Shown in pieces: positions 25,412 through 35,498 of a stretch of 64,000 nucleotides of DNA. The notes under the pieces were generated by a model. That model saw nothing but the letters and a program-made list of their open reading frames with translations. It ran no database searches and was not told the origin of the DNA. Both the position numbers and the translations under genes were made by a program. Source of the DNA: Bradyrhizobium sp. NFR13 (GTDB lineage Bacteria > Pseudomonadota > Alphaproteobacteria > Rhizobiales > Xanthobacteraceae); the NCBI RefSeq assembly GCF_900114605.1, contig NZ_FOTP01000002.1:558001-622000 (forward strand). Direction: 5' to 3'. Positions within the stretch are counted from its first letter, which is position 1, and each line of letters begins with the position of its first letter.

Positions 25412-27904
25412 TCAATACAGCCCGCCCGTTCCCGGTCGCATGAAACTGCGGTCGGTTTCCGGCGACACCGAGAGCGAACGACCATCCGCATCGGCGACAC
25501 CGATCACAGAGTAATTGTCCGGCGGCGCGGTCCCCGGCTTGAAGGCCTCGAGGATGGTGCGGCCGCCATCGCCCGGTCCAGCGCGCATGCCCGACTTGGC
25601 GTCGACGCGGATCAGCTTGATGCCGGCAGGCACGCGGAACGGGACGGCCGGCTTGTCGGCGAGCGCAAGCTTCATGAAGTCCTTTGCGATCGGCGCAGCC
25701 AGCGCACCGCCGGTGGCCTTGTTGCCGAGGTTCCGGGGCTTGTCGTAACCGACATAGATACCGACCACCACGTCAGGCGAGAAGCCGATGAACCAGGCAT
25801 CCTTCTCGTCATTGGTCGTGCCGGTCTTGCCGGCGATCGGCTTGCCGACTTCGCGGAGCACGGTCGCGGTACCGCCCTGCACGACGCCTTCCATCATGGA
25901 GGTGATCTGGTAGGCGGTCATGGCGTCGAGCACCTGCTCGCGGCGATCGACCAGCTGCGGCTCGGCCTGGTTCTTCCAGCCATCCGGCGCGTCGCAGCCG
26001 CGGCATTCACGCTGGTCATGCTTGAAGATCGTATGCCCGTAGCGGTCCTGAATACGGTCGATCAGCGTCGACTTCACGCGGCGACCGCCATTGGCGAACA
26101 TCGAATAGGCCGTCACCATCCGCATGACGGTCGTTTCACCGGCGCCGAGCGCGTAGGAGAGATAGTTCGGCAATTCATCATAGACGCCGAATCGCTTGGC
26201 ATATTCGCCGATCAGCGGCATGCCGACGTCCTGCGCCAGCCGCACTGTCACGGTGTTCAGCGAGCGCATCAACGCATTACGCAGCGTTACCGGGCCGTAA
26301 TACTTGCCGGTTGAATAGTTTTCCGGACGCCAGACACCGGCACCCTGCCCCTGATCGATCTCGATCGGCGCGTCGACCACGACGGTGGACGGCGTATAGC
26401 CGTTGTCCATCGCAGCCGAATAGACCAGCGGCTTGAAAGACGAGCCGGGCTGACGATAGGCCTGCGTGGCGCGGTTGAACTGGCTCTGGTCGAACGAGAA
26501 GCCGCCAACCATGGCGAGCACACGCCCGGTCAAAGGATCCATCGCAACCATTGCGCCGGACACTTCCGGATACTGCCTCAGCCGGAACTGGCCTTCGACG
26601 ACAGAGCCGTCCTTGTTTGTGAGCGGATCCACATAGATCACGTCGCCCGCGGCCAAAACCTGCGACACGGCCGTCGGCGTTTTGCCCTTTGTCGGGCCGG
26701 CAGCGGGTTTGGCCCAGCGCACGCCATCCAGCGTGAGGATACCGGTTTGGCGATCCTTGAGCACGGCGCCGCCAAGTTCGCGACCCGGCTGGAAGCCGAT
26801 CCGTGCCGACTGATCGCTGACATCCAGCACCACCGCGAGCTTCCACGGCGCGATGTCGGACAGCGCCTTCACTTCGGCAAGTTTCACACCCCAGTCGCCG
26901 GAGATATCGATCTTGTTGGTCGCACCGCGCCAACCACGGACCTCATCGAAATTGATCAGACCATTGGTCATGGTCTTGCGAGCCATCAGCTGCATCTTCG
27001 GATCGAGCGTTGTTCGAACCGACAGGCCGCCCTCATAGAGCTTCTTTTCGCCGTAACGCTCAAGAATGTCGCGGCGCACTTCCTCGGCAAAATACTCGCC
27101 GGCAAAGATATGACCCGAACTGTTGCGGCCGGTGACGCTCAGCGTCTCCTTGCGCGCCTTGTCGGCATCAGCCTGCTTGATCCAGCCGTTTTCCAGCAAA
27201 CGATCGACCACATAGTTGCGGCGCTCGATGGCACGGTCGCGATTCTTGACCGGATGCAACGACGACGGCGCCTTCGGCAAAGCTGCAAGATACGCAGCTT
27301 CCGACACGGTCAGTTCGTTCACCGACTTGTCGAAATAGACAAGCGACGCGGCAGCGATGCCATAGGCACCGAGGCCGAGATAGATTTCGTTGAGATACAA
27401 TTCGAGGATCTTGTCCTTCGAATAGGTGCGCTCGATGCGCATCGCCAGCAAGGCTTCCTTGATCTTGCGGGTGAAGGACACCTCGTTGGTCAGAAGGAAG
27501 TTCTTCGCAACCTGCTGCGTGATCGTCGACGCGCCCTGCGGCCTGCGGTTGGAACCGAGGTTCTGCGCGTAAAGCACCATCGCGCGCGCCATGCCCGAAT
27601 AGTCGAGGCCGCCATGTTCGTAGAAATTCTTGTCTTCGGCCGCGAGGAACGCGTTGATCACCAGCTTCGGCACGGCCTGAATCGGCAGATAGAGCCGGCG
27701 CTCCTTGGAATATTCGCCGAGCAGCGCACCGTCCGCCGCGTGGACGCGCGTCATCACCGGCGGCTCATAATCCTGAAGCTGCGAGTAGTCCGGCAAGTCC
27801 TTGGAATAATGCCAGATCAAGCCTGCTGCGGCTGCGACGCCCACCAAGAACACCACGGTTCCTGCGGCGAACAAGAAACCCATAAACCGCACCAGCAGAC
27901 GCAT
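25412..27904 (-). CDS. mrcA: Penicillin-binding protein 1A
   Basis: Bifunctional peptidoglycan synthase of 830 residues, anchored in the inner membrane by one helix (about residues 8-30). The glycosyltransferase domain (about 55-230) has EDKNFYEHGG with catalytic Glu90 and the ASTITQQVAKNF motif. An OB-like insert (about 320-430) follows. The transpeptidase domain shows the SxxK motif as SSFK (Ser488), SLN in LMRSLNTVTV, and KTGT in IAGKTGTTND. It lies between amiC and prfB on the same strand, a common rhizobial order. Called ponA in some genomes. No missing residues. Confidence 0.96.
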   Translation of the reverse strand: MRLLVRFMGFLFAAGTVVFLVGVAAAAGLIWHYSKDLPDYSQLQDYEPPVMTRVHAADGALLGEYSKERRLYLPIQAVPKLVINAFLAAEDKNFYEHGGLDYSGMARAMVLYAQNLGSNRRPQGASTITQQVAKNFLLTNEVSFTRKIKEALLAMRIERTYSKDKILELYLNEIYLGLGAYGIAAASLVYFDKSVNELTVSEAAYLAALPKAPSSLHPVKNRDRAIERRNYVVDRLLENGWIKQADADKARKETLSVTGRNSSGHIFAGEYFAEEVRRDILERYGEKKLYEGGLSVRTTLDPKMQLMARKTMTNGLINFDEVRGWRGATNKIDISGDWGVKLAEVKALSDIAPWKLAVVLDVSDQSARIGFQPGRELGGAVLKDRQTGILTLDGVRWAKPAAGPTKGKTPTAVSQVLAAGDVIYVDPLTNKDGSVVEGQFRLRQYPEVSGAMVAMDPLTGRVLAMVGGFSFDQSQFNRATQAYRQPGSSFKPLVYSAAMDNGYTPSTVVVDAPIEIDQGQGAGVWRPENYSTGKYYGPVTLRNALMRSLNTVTVRLAQDVGMPLIGEYAKRFGVYDELPNYLSYALGAGETTVMRMVTAYSMFANGGRRVKSTLIDRIQDRYGHTIFKHDQRECRGCDAPDGWKNQAEPQLVDRREQVLDAMTAYQITSMMEGVVQGGTATVLREVGKPIAGKTGTTNDEKDAWFIGFSPDVVVGIYVGYDKPRNLGNKATGGALAAPIAKDFMKLALADKPAVPFRVPAGIKLIRVDAKSGMRAGPGDGGRTILEAFKPGTAPPDNYSVIGVADADGRSLSVSPETDRSFMRPGTGGLY

Positions 27905-28089
27905 TATCGACGATCCGTTTCAATCGCTGTGCCGCAATATAGCATACGGCGGCCCCCATGGGCGCGAAGTCAGCAACAAGTCCCGCGGCAAAAATCAGCT
28001 AAGGAGACAACCCGAAATGGCCGTCAGTCTTGACCGATTCTGACGGCCGCACGGAAATTTTTATAGAGCGCCGGCTGTGGCCAAACTAG

Positions 28090-28125
28090 GGCTTTCACAC
28101 TGAACGCTACGGCTTTCGTACTGAA
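28090..28125. repeat. Direct repeat pair before mrcA
   Basis: GGCTTTCACACTGAA (28090-28104) recurs as GGCTTTCGTACTGAA (28111-28125), 13 of 15 bases equal, with a period of 21 bases, about two turns of helix. It lies in the 247-base gap between amiC (stop 28152) and mrcA (start 27904), where the mrcA promoter is expected. Could be a tandem operator; not recognised. Confidence 0.45.
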
Positions 28126-28151
28126 AGATTTGTCGTTTTCAGTTCCGGCCC

Positions 28152-29459
28152 TCAGTTTCCAGGGCCGGCGGAGACCATTCGCTTGGCAAAAAAGCCATCG
28201 ATCGCCTTGGCGACCGCACCGACCGTCTTAGAGCGCCAGTTCTCGGACATCAGCTGCTGGAGGTCATCCTTGTTGGACACATAACCCAGTTCGATCAGCA
28301 CCGAGGGCACGTCCGGCGCCTTGAGGACGCGGAAGCCTGCCGATTTCAGGGGATGCTTGTGCATCCGCGCTGTGGTCTTCATTTCGCCCACCACAAGCCG
28401 GGCAAAGCGGTTCGAGAAGGTCCGGGTTTCGCGCTGCGCCAAATCGATCAGGATGTCGGCGACGTCGGTTGGCTCTTCCGTCAGATTGACGCCGGCAATG
28501 GCGTCCGCCTTGTTTTCCGAGTCTGCCAGCCGCTCCGCCTCGGCGTCGGAGGCCTTGTCAGACAGCGTGTAAACAGTGGCGCCCTGCGCATCACCCTCGC
28601 CGCGCGGCAAAGCATCGGCGTGAATCGAGACGAACAGCGCGGCCGACTGATTGCGGGCGACCTTCACCCGTTCGTCCAAGGGAATGAAGGTATCGTCAGC
28701 ACGGGTCATCACGATGCGGTATTTGCCGAGCTTCTCCAGACGGTCACGCAGGGCCAGACCGAAACCCAGCACGATCCCCTTCTCGCTCTCGCCGCCTGCC
28801 TGTGTGCCGTTGTCGATGCCGCCATGACCGGGATCGATCACGACGACCGGACGGGTGTCCGGCGCGGCATCGGGCACGGCGCTGGCAACCACCTTGGTGG
28901 CAACCGGAGATACCGTTGCGGCCGTTCCGACGGCCGGTCGCAGATCCGGACGATTCTCGACTGCCAGCGCCTGCACGAAGGTGGTGCGATCAACCGACTC
29001 GAGCTCGATCACCATCCGGGCCGGCTGTCCGTTGGCAGGATCGAGGGCATAGGAATTCTTGATTTTGGCGGGTCCGGTCAGATCGAACACCATGCGCGAC
29101 CCACCCGGCATCACCAGACCGTAGCGGAACGCCTTGATCAAACCACGGGAGACCGTTCCGGCACCGGGATCGAGATGGAAAGTAACCTGGGGAAGATCGA
29201 TGACCACCCGATACGGGTCGGCCAGCGCGAAAGCACGCAGCGGGATCTTCCTGTCGAGATCGAGGATGAAACGGGTCTGTTTCTCATCGCCGGCAATCCG
29301 CACGTCTGAGGCGATCGGAAAAGCGCCCTCCATTTCCGCGCGTGGCGCCTCACCGGCGGCATGGATCGAGTCCGGGCACCAAAACAGCCCGAAACCGGCG
29401 CTGAAAAGCACCGTGGCCAGTCTGACGATGTGGTTTGTGCGGCTCGTCAACGAATCCAC
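28152..29459 (-). CDS. amiC: N-acetylmuramoyl-L-alanine amidase with AMIN domain
   Basis: Periplasmic cell-wall amidase of 435 residues that splits the bond between MurNAc and the stem peptide at the septum. GTG start preceded by GGAGG; signal peptide ending about IHAAGEA (residue 36). An AMIN targeting domain (about 50-160; IPLRAFALADPYRVVIDLP) follows. The catalytic Amidase_3 domain (about 205-425) has zinc ligands in VVIDPGHGGIDNG, Glu in the LAQRETRTFS region, VSIHADALP, and VLIELGYVSN. It starts the amiC-mrcA-prfB run on the minus strand. The domain order matches AmiC/AmiA-type daughter-cell separation amidases. Confidence 0.94.
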   Translation of the reverse strand: MDSLTSRTNHIVRLATVLFSAGFGLFWCPDSIHAAGEAPRAEMEGAFPIASDVRIAGDEKQTRFILDLDRKIPLRAFALADPYRVVIDLPQVTFHLDPGAGTVSRGLIKAFRYGLVMPGGSRMVFDLTGPAKIKNSYALDPANGQPARMVIELESVDRTTFVQALAVENRPDLRPAVGTAATVSPVATKVVASAVPDAAPDTRPVVVIDPGHGGIDNGTQAGGESEKGIVLGFGLALRDRLEKLGKYRIVMTRADDTFIPLDERVKVARNQSAALFVSIHADALPRGEGDAQGATVYTLSDKASDAEAERLADSENKADAIAGVNLTEEPTDVADILIDLAQRETRTFSNRFARLVVGEMKTTARMHKHPLKSAGFRVLKAPDVPSVLIELGYVSNKDDLQQLMSENWRSKTVGAVAKAIDGFFAKRMVSAGPGN

Positions 29460-30164
29460 AGCCTCCGAAGCAGCCCCTCATTAACCCAATAGGATTGCAG
29501 GGTTAACCGGAGCTTAAGTCCGGCACATTGAATATGCCTGAGTGTTGCAGCCTTGTGACGCTTCCCTTGCATGCGACCCCCATTCCTCGTATGTACGAAG
29601 AGCTGACGGTTTAACTCCCGGTTGTGTCGCGTTCAGCCTCCCGGTGCAGCGCTCGTTCCCCCGACTATCTATCGGTGGATCCAGCGTTTTCCGGCCTCCA
29701 CTCTACAACCAGCGCAGCGCGCGGTTGCCCAGAGAGGCGGTCCTAGCCCAGGCGGTGTCCGGTCCCAGGTCCTTTCTCGCTCCCGGGGCGGCTTTAGACA
29801 CTTCATGACCGATTATTCCGGCCTTACGGGCGGAATATGCGACAGCCGGTGACCGCGTCCTGCGGCGCGCCGGACGTTAGCGAAAGGCGGCGCCTTTGCC
29901 GCCAAGATGTTCAGACGGGCCGACGCTTGATGCGCCAGACTGTGATGCCGACCGAGACCCAGGTGGGAACTATGCCGATGCGAGGCCGTAGCTTGAACGG
30001 CCAGTGCCTCGCGCGTCGCCCCGCACTGACCTCGCGATCGGCACGGCGTTCAGAGCTGTGTTTCGGCCTTCCCCTCACCCCCGAATCAGGTGGACCGTTG
30101 CGTCACCCGGCCGCGCGATACGCGCTTGCCGCCACGCGCGCCTTCCGCCTCCATGAGCCTCCAA
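29460..30164. other. Long gap between amiC and rne, probable rne leader
   Basis: About 700 bases with no convincing gene; the short frames inside lack ribosome sites and sensible protein sequence. Two clear hairpins can be drawn: ATTCCG (29815-29820) with CGGAAT (29831-29836), and GGCGGC (29886-29891) with GCCGCC (29898-29903). A long 5' untranslated region that RNase E itself cuts is known for rne in gammaproteobacteria, so a self-regulatory leader is a fair guess here. The amiC promoter must lie at its left end. Confidence 0.5.
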
Positions 30165-33100
30165 ATGCCAAACAAAATGTTGATCGATGCGACCCACCCG
30201 GAAGAGACCCGGGTTGTCGTGGTTCGCGGCAATCGCGTCGAAGAGTTTGATTTCGAGACTGCGCAGCGCAAGCAGCTCCGCGGCAATATCTACCTCGCCA
30301 AGGTCACACGCGTCGAACCGTCCCTGCAGGCCGCCTTCATCGAATACGGTGGCAACCGCCACGGCTTTCTCGCTTTCAGCGAAATTCATCCCGACTATTA
30401 CCAGATCCCGGTCGCCGACCGTCAGGCGCTGATCGAGGCGGATGAACGCGCGCACCGCGAAGCTGAGGAAGAGACCGAAAACCGCTCAAATCGGCGCCGT
30501 TCGCGCCATCGTAACTCGCGCCGCCGCGACCGTGGCGAGCGGGTTCAGAGCGATGTCGTCGATACGACAGCGATTGATCCGTCGCAGGCCGAACAGCCAC
30601 GCGATCCGGCCTTCGAGGTCCACAGCCATGCCCATGATGACGGGCACCACGCTGCCGATCACGACCATCATGACCATGACGGTCACGAGCACACCCACGC
30701 GCATGAGCATGCCGAAGGCGATCACGCGCACGACCATGATCATCATGACCACGACCATGCCGCTGCACCGGTCACGTCCGAGAGCGTCGCTGCCGAAGCT
30801 GCGGCTCCCGAGGTCGTCGTGTCCGAGGTCGTTGCATCCGAGTCGGTGACCGAACAACCGGTTTCGGCAGGCTTCTCGCCTGCTCCGGTCGAAGCCGTTG
30901 CGGAGACGCCGGTACCGGTAGCCGCCGAAACGCCCGACGATCAGCTTCAGGCCGCTCACGCCGAAGAAAACGCGGCGCATGCCGAGGACGCTCATCATGA
31001 TCATCATGAAGAGCACGCCGAAAGCGAGCACACCGCCTCCGCTGACAGCGACGAACACGACGACGAGGAAGATGAAGAAGACGGCGAGGAAGAAGCCGAA
31101 GAGGATCAGGTCGAGTCCGTCGGCGGTGACGACGTTCTCGAGGAAGTCCCCGAGCGCGCCTTCCGTCCGCGTCGCCAGTACAAGATCCAGGAAGTCATCA
31201 AGCGCCGCCAGGTCATGCTGGTGCAGGTCGTCAAGGAAGAGCGCGGCAACAAGGGCGCTGCGCTGACCACCTACCTGTCGCTCGCCGGCCGCTACGCCGT
31301 GCTGATGCCGAACACTGCCCGTGGCGGTGGCATCTCGCGCAAGATCACCTCGGCACAGGATCGTTCGCGTCTCAAGGAAGTGGTGTCAGACCTCGACGTG
31401 CCGGAAGGCATGGGGATCATCCTGCGCACTGCGGGTGCCTCGCGCACCAAGCCGGAAATCAAGCGCGACTTCGAATATCTGATCCGGATGTGGGAAACCG
31501 TCCGCGACATGACGCTGAAGTCGCAGGCTCCGACCCTCGTCTATGAGGAAGGATCTCTGATCAAGCGCTCATTGCGCGACCTCTACAATAAGGAAATCGA
31601 CGAAATCCAGGTTGCTGGCGAAGCCGGTTATCAGGAAGCGCGCGACTTCATGCACATGCTGATGCCGAGCAATGTGCGCGCGGTGAAGCAGTATCGCGAC
31701 GGCCAGCCGCTGTTCTCGCGCATGGGCGTCGAGAGCCAGCTCGATGCGATGTTCTCGCCGACCGTGCAGCTGCGTTCCGGTGGCTACATCGTCATCAACC
31801 AGACCGAAGCCTTGGTCTCGATCGACGTGAACTCGGGTCGTTCGACCCGCGAGCATCACATCGAAGACACTGCACTGAAGACCAATCTCGAAGCCGCCGA
31901 GGAAGTCGCGCGTCAGCTCCGCCTGCGCGATCTCGCCGGCCTGATCGTGATCGACTTCATCGACATGGACGAGAAGCGCAATAATCGCGCAGTCGAACGC
32001 AAGATGAGCGACTGCCTGCGGCAGGATCGCGCGCGCATCCAGGTCGGCCGCATCTCGCATTTCGGCCTGCTAGAAATGTCGCGCCAGCGCATCCGCGCCA
32101 GCGTGCTGGAAAGCTCCACCGATATCTGCCCGCATTGCGGCGGCAGCGGTCACGTTCGCTCGGTCTCGTCGGTGGCCCTGCAGTTGCTGCGCGGCCTCGA
32201 AGAAACCCTGATGAAGGGTGCCACGCATAACCTCATCGTGCGCACCCGCACCGATGTTGCGCTCTATGTGCTGAACCACAAGCGCGGCCATCTGCGCGAT
32301 CTTGAAAACAGCTTCAAGGTGACGCTCGCCGTCATTGCCGACCCGAATGTCAGTGGTCAGCAGTCCTTCGTGATCGACCGCGGCGAACAGGTCCATACGC
32401 TGGAAGCCGCCAAGGCGCTGCTCGCGGCGCAGGTCGCGGCCTTCCCGCCCCCGCTGGAAGAAGAACCGTTCGACGACGAAGACTTGTTCGAGACAGAAGC
32501 CGAGATCGAAACCGAAGAGACCGAAGGTCTCACCGACGACGAGACCTCGGGTGAAAGCGCTGCCGGCGAAGGCGATGGTGATGGCCGCAAGCGTAAGCGC
32601 CGTCGGCGCCGTCGTGGTCGTTCGGGTGAAGCCCGTGAAGGCGGCAGCGCGCCTGCCCGTGACGGCGAAGAATTCCCGGCAGCCAATGCGGCTTCGGTGG
32701 AAGGCAGCGCTGAGGGTGACGACAGCGAAGGCGAAGAGGACGAGGCCGATGATCAGCCACGTGAAGCCCGCGCCGATCAGCCGGCCGATGGCGAGCGTCG
32801 CCCGCGTCGCCGCGGCCGTCGCGGTGGTCGCCGCCGGCGTGGGGGCAATGATGAAGGTTTGGCCGGATCTATCTCCGACGAATTCAGGCCAGCACAGGCC
32901 CCGGAAGCAAGCGAGGCCGTGGCCGATCTCGATAGCCGGGACACGAGCAATAACGTGCAGCCGCACCAACATACTGCGTCGGAGACCGTGACGTCCTATT
33001 TGGCGCCACAACCCGAGACGGAACAGAGCCGGCATGATGCCGTGCCGATGTTCGCTCCAGCCGAGCCCGAGCCGACGCCGGTCGCTCCAGCTACGGTTCA

Positions 33101-33332
33101 GGAAGCAGTGCCTCAGGACGACGACAAGGCAGCAGCCCGCCGCCGCTCGACTGTGCGCGAGAAGGTCAACTTCGGCTCCTCGTCTCCAGAGCCGCAGCCC
33201 GTGGCAGCGCCTGTTGTTGCTGCACCGGAACCGACTCCTGCTCCCGTTGCCGCACCCGCTGCACCGGCCCCGGAAAGCCAGCCGCGCAAAGCTGGCTGGT
33301 GGTCACGCGCCTTCGGTGGCGGCGACAACTAA
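30165..33332 (+). CDS. rne: Ribonuclease E with His/Asp-rich insertion in the S1 domain
   Basis: Central RNA-decay and rRNA-processing endonuclease, 1055 residues from ATG 30165 (MPNKMLIDATHPEETRVVVV); ATG 30153 is also possible. The S1 domain begins at about residue 35 (YLAKVTRVEPSLQAAF), is interrupted after about residue 85 by some 250 low-complexity residues, and resumes at about 335 (QVMLVQVVKEERGNKG). The insert has a His/Asp stretch (about 153-202) and a His/Glu/acidic one (about 265-327). Catalytic aspartates sit in VSIDVNSGRST and IDFIDMDEKRNNRA; the zinc-link is CPHCGGSG. The C-terminal tail is acidic, then Arg-rich (KRKRRRRRRGRSG), for RNA and degradosome partners. Confidence 0.95.
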   Translation: MPNKMLIDATHPEETRVVVVRGNRVEEFDFETAQRKQLRGNIYLAKVTRVEPSLQAAFIEYGGNRHGFLAFSEIHPDYYQIPVADRQALIEADERAHREAEEETENRSNRRRSRHRNSRRRDRGERVQSDVVDTTAIDPSQAEQPRDPAFEVHSHAHDDGHHAADHDHHDHDGHEHTHAHEHAEGDHAHDHDHHDHDHAAAPVTSESVAAEAAAPEVVVSEVVASESVTEQPVSAGFSPAPVEAVAETPVPVAAETPDDQLQAAHAEENAAHAEDAHHDHHEEHAESEHTASADSDEHDDEEDEEDGEEEAEEDQVESVGGDDVLEEVPERAFRPRRQYKIQEVIKRRQVMLVQVVKEERGNKGAALTTYLSLAGRYAVLMPNTARGGGISRKITSAQDRSRLKEVVSDLDVPEGMGIILRTAGASRTKPEIKRDFEYLIRMWETVRDMTLKSQAPTLVYEEGSLIKRSLRDLYNKEIDEIQVAGEAGYQEARDFMHMLMPSNVRAVKQYRDGQPLFSRMGVESQLDAMFSPTVQLRSGGYIVINQTEALVSIDVNSGRSTREHHIEDTALKTNLEAAEEVARQLRLRDLAGLIVIDFIDMDEKRNNRAVERKMSDCLRQDRARIQVGRISHFGLLEMSRQRIRASVLESSTDICPHCGGSGHVRSVSSVALQLLRGLEETLMKGATHNLIVRTRTDVALYVLNHKRGHLRDLENSFKVTLAVIADPNVSGQQSFVIDRGEQVHTLEAAKALLAAQVAAFPPPLEEEPFDDEDLFETEAEIETEETEGLTDDETSGESAAGEGDGDGRKRKRRRRRRGRSGEAREGGSAPARDGEEFPAANAASVEGSAEGDDSEGEEDEADDQPREARADQPADGERRPRRRGRRGGRRRRGGNDEGLAGSISDEFRPAQAPEASEAVADLDSRDTSNNVQPHQHTASETVTSYLAPQPETEQSRHDAVPMFAPAEPEPTPVAPATVQEAVPQDDDKAAARRRSTVREKVNFGSSSPEPQPVAAPVVAAPEPTPAPVAAPAAPAPESQPRKAGWWSRAFGGGDN

Positions 33333-33354
33333 GCGCCGCCTCACACAGACAACG

Positions 33355-33387
33355 AAAAGCCGCCCGGCAAAACCGGGCGGCTTTTTT
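33355..33387. terminator. Bidirectional terminator between rne and dctA
   Basis: AAAAGCCGCCCGG (33355-33367) pairs with CCGGGCGGCTTTT (33373-33385) around CAAAA, with a run of six T on the plus strand and A residues on the other. A textbook intrinsic terminator for two converging genes. Confidence 0.92.
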
Positions 33388-33409
33388 GTTTGTCACTTGC
33401 GACCCGCGA

Positions 33410-34750
33410 TCAGTCCGTCGTGATCGCGGTTTCCACGTCCGACGGATCGATCGACTTGTTGAGATTGGCGTGCATCGTGTCGTGATCGAGCTCGCCCTCC
33501 CACCACGACACGAACACCGCGGCGATGCCGTTGCCGGTGATGTTGGTCAGAGCGCGAACCTCGCTCATGAACTTGTCGATCGAGAACACGATCGCCATGC
33601 CAGGTACCAGACGCGGGTCGACCACCGACAGCGTGGCTGCCAGCGTGATGAAGCCGGCGCCGGTGACACCCGAGGCGCCCTTCGACGTCAACATGGCCAC
33701 GATCAGAATCGTGATCTGCTGGCCGAACGTCAGATCCACGCCGAGGGCCTGGGCGATAAACAAGGTCGCCAGGGTCATGTAGATGTTGGTGCCGTCGAGA
33801 TTGAACGAATAGCCGGTTGGCACCACGAGGCCGACGACCGACTTCGAACAGCCCAGACGCTGCAGCTTCTCCATCAGCTGTGGCAACGCGCTTTCCGACG
33901 AAGAAGTGCCGAGCACGATCAAAAGCTCATCCTTGATGTAGACGATGAACTTGAAGATGTTGAAGCCGACGATGCGGGCAATGATGCCGAGCACGACCAC
34001 CACGAACAGTGCTGCAGTCGCGTAGAACAGCACGATCAGGCTCAGCAGGTTGGTGAGCGCCGCCGGGCCGAACTTGCCGATAGTATAGGCCATCGCGCCG
34101 AATGCGCCGAGGGGGGCTGCCTTCATGACGATGGCGATCACGCCGAACACCGCATGCGACGTCTCATCAATGATATCACGCAGCCTGTGGCCACGCTCGC
34201 CGAGCGCCATCAGCGCGAAGCCGAACAGGATTGCAAACAGCAGAACCTGCAGGATGTCGCCCTTGGCGAAGGCGCCAACGACGCTGTCAGGAATGATGTT
34301 GAGGACGAAGTCGACGGACTTCTGAGCTTCTGCCTGCTTGACATAATTGGCGACAGCGCCCGCGCTGCCTTCGGTCTTGGTCACCAAACCATGGCCGACC
34401 TGGAACAGGTTGCCCATCACAAGGCCGAGGACCAGCGCGAAGGTCGAGACGATCTCGAAATAGACCAGCGCCTTGATGCCGACGCGGCCGACCTTCTTGG
34501 CATCCTGGATATGGGCGATCCCCGAAACCACGGTACAGAAGATGATCGGTGCGATCACCATCTTGATCAGCTTGATGAAGCCCTCGCCGAGCGCCTTGAT
34601 CCAGTCATTGGTGGCGAACTGAGGCTCCAGCCACCCGACCAGCACACCGATCACGATAGCGATCAGCACCTGAATATAGAGAACCTTGTACCAGGGCTTT
34701 TTGACCGGAGCGGCCGCTCCCGGACTCGCTGTTGCCGTTACCGCAGACAT
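33410..34750 (-). CDS. dctA: C4-dicarboxylate:cation symporter
   Basis: A 446-residue inner-membrane carrier of the DAACS family importing succinate, fumarate and malate with protons or sodium. After a short soluble N-terminus there are about eight helices and two re-entrant hairpins; the family motif appears as [17 protein letters not shown] (serine-rich hairpin), followed by [16 protein letters not shown] and the late [14 protein letters not shown]. Length and motifs match DctA. The usual regulators DctB/DctD are not adjacent, so control is not visible here. Converges on rne across a strong terminator. Confidence 0.93.
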   Translation of the reverse strand: MSAVTATASPGAAAPVKKPWYKVLYIQVLIAIVIGVLVGWLEPQFATNDWIKALGEGFIKLIKMVIAPIIFCTVVSGIAHIQDAKKVGRVGIKALVYFEIVSTFALVLGLVMGNLFQVGHGLVTKTEGSAGAVANYVKQAEAQKSVDFVLNIIPDSVVGAFAKGDILQVLLFAILFGFALMALGERGHRLRDIIDETSHAVFGVIAIVMKAAPLGAFGAMAYTIGKFGPAALTNLLSLIVLFYATAALFVVVVLGIIARIVGFNIFKFIVYIKDELLIVLGTSSSESALPQLMEKLQRLGCSKSVVGLVVPTGYSFNLDGTNIYMTLATLFIAQALGVDLTFGQQITILIVAMLTSKGASGVTGAGFITLAATLSVVDPRLVPGMAIVFSIDKFMSEVRALTNITGNGIAAVFVSWWEGELDHDTMHANLNKSIDPSDVETAITTD

Positions 34751-34868
34751 TCCGTTTCAACTCCCTGAGCATTTTTGCTGCCGCGGTCATTAGTCACATG
34801 GACGGCCCCTTGCAAGCCGCCACACGGAATTACTTGGGCGATTAACGAACAAATATCGCGCCAAGCGT

Positions 34869-35498
34869 TTAGCGATACCGGCGATCAACCATTCCGCGCA
34901 GGACGGGTACCAGGATCGCGCCCAATGTGTTCTTCACCAGCGCGCCCGCCAGGAACGGCATCACGCCCGCCAGCCACGCTTTCTCGGCGCCGAGTTTCAT
35001 ACCGTAAGCCAGCCAGGCAAAACCCATGGCCATGATCACGATGTGGCCGATGGCCATCGCAACGAACAGGCGGACCATCGAGCGATCCCACCCACGTTCG
35101 CTGAACCAGCCGGTAATGAACGAAGCAACGACGAAGCCGGACAGGAAGCCCGCCGTGGCCCCTGTGAGCGGTTTGAGACCGCCAACGGGCCCGGCGAACA
35201 CCGGCAATCCCAATGCACCGACGGCGAGATAGGCGATGATCGTCAACGTGCCGAGGCGCCAGCCATAGACGGCGCCGATCATCAAAACGACTAAAGTCTG
35301 CAGGGTCATCGGCACATATGGCAGTGACAGATTGATCTTCGCCGAAACCGCCAGCAACGCGACGCCAAACGCTACCAGCACCACGGCACGGCGCACAGCG
35401 GCAAAACTCTCACCGCGGCTTGGCCACCACACACTGGCGATCGAGACATGGCGCGGGTGCGAGACGGATGAATCTATCGACAAGACAGGCTCCCTCAC
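34869..35498 (-). CDS. bioY: Biotin transporter substrate-binding subunit BioY
   Basis: S component of the biotin ECF transporter, about 209 residues with six hydrophobic helices; INLSLPYVPMTLQTLVVLM and GLPVFAG are characteristic of BioY. It can work alone or with an EcfA/EcfT module; none is present here. The GTG at 35498 overlaps the aminotransferase stop (GTGA, four bases), implying coupled translation; an ATG at 35522 with the same frame is the alternative. The neighbour is a PLP enzyme of unknown substrate, so a role in biotin or precursor metabolism is possible but not shown. Confidence 0.9.
   Translation of the reverse strand: MREPVLSIDSSVSHPRHVSIASVWWPSRGESFAAVRRAVVLVAFGVALLAVSAKINLSLPYVPMTLQTLVVLMIGAVYGWRLGTLTIIAYLAVGALGLPVFAGPVGGLKPLTGATAGFLSGFVVASFITGWFSERGWDRSMVRLFVAMAIGHIVIMAMGFAWLAYGMKLGAEKAWLAGVMPFLAGALVKNTLGAILVPVLRGMVDRRYR

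Noticed and set aside
26747-28033. 428-codon plus-strand frame opposite mrcA
   Set aside because: Shadow of penicillin-binding protein 1A; all catalytic motifs are in the minus-strand frame.
32070-33035. 321-codon minus-strand frame opposite the rne 3' end
   Set aside because: Mirror of the low-complexity Arg/acidic tail of RNase E; no ribosome site or motif.
33299-34768. 489-codon plus-strand frame opposite dctA
   Set aside because: Shadow frame, composition unlike a protein, and it would run through the strong terminator at 33355-33387.
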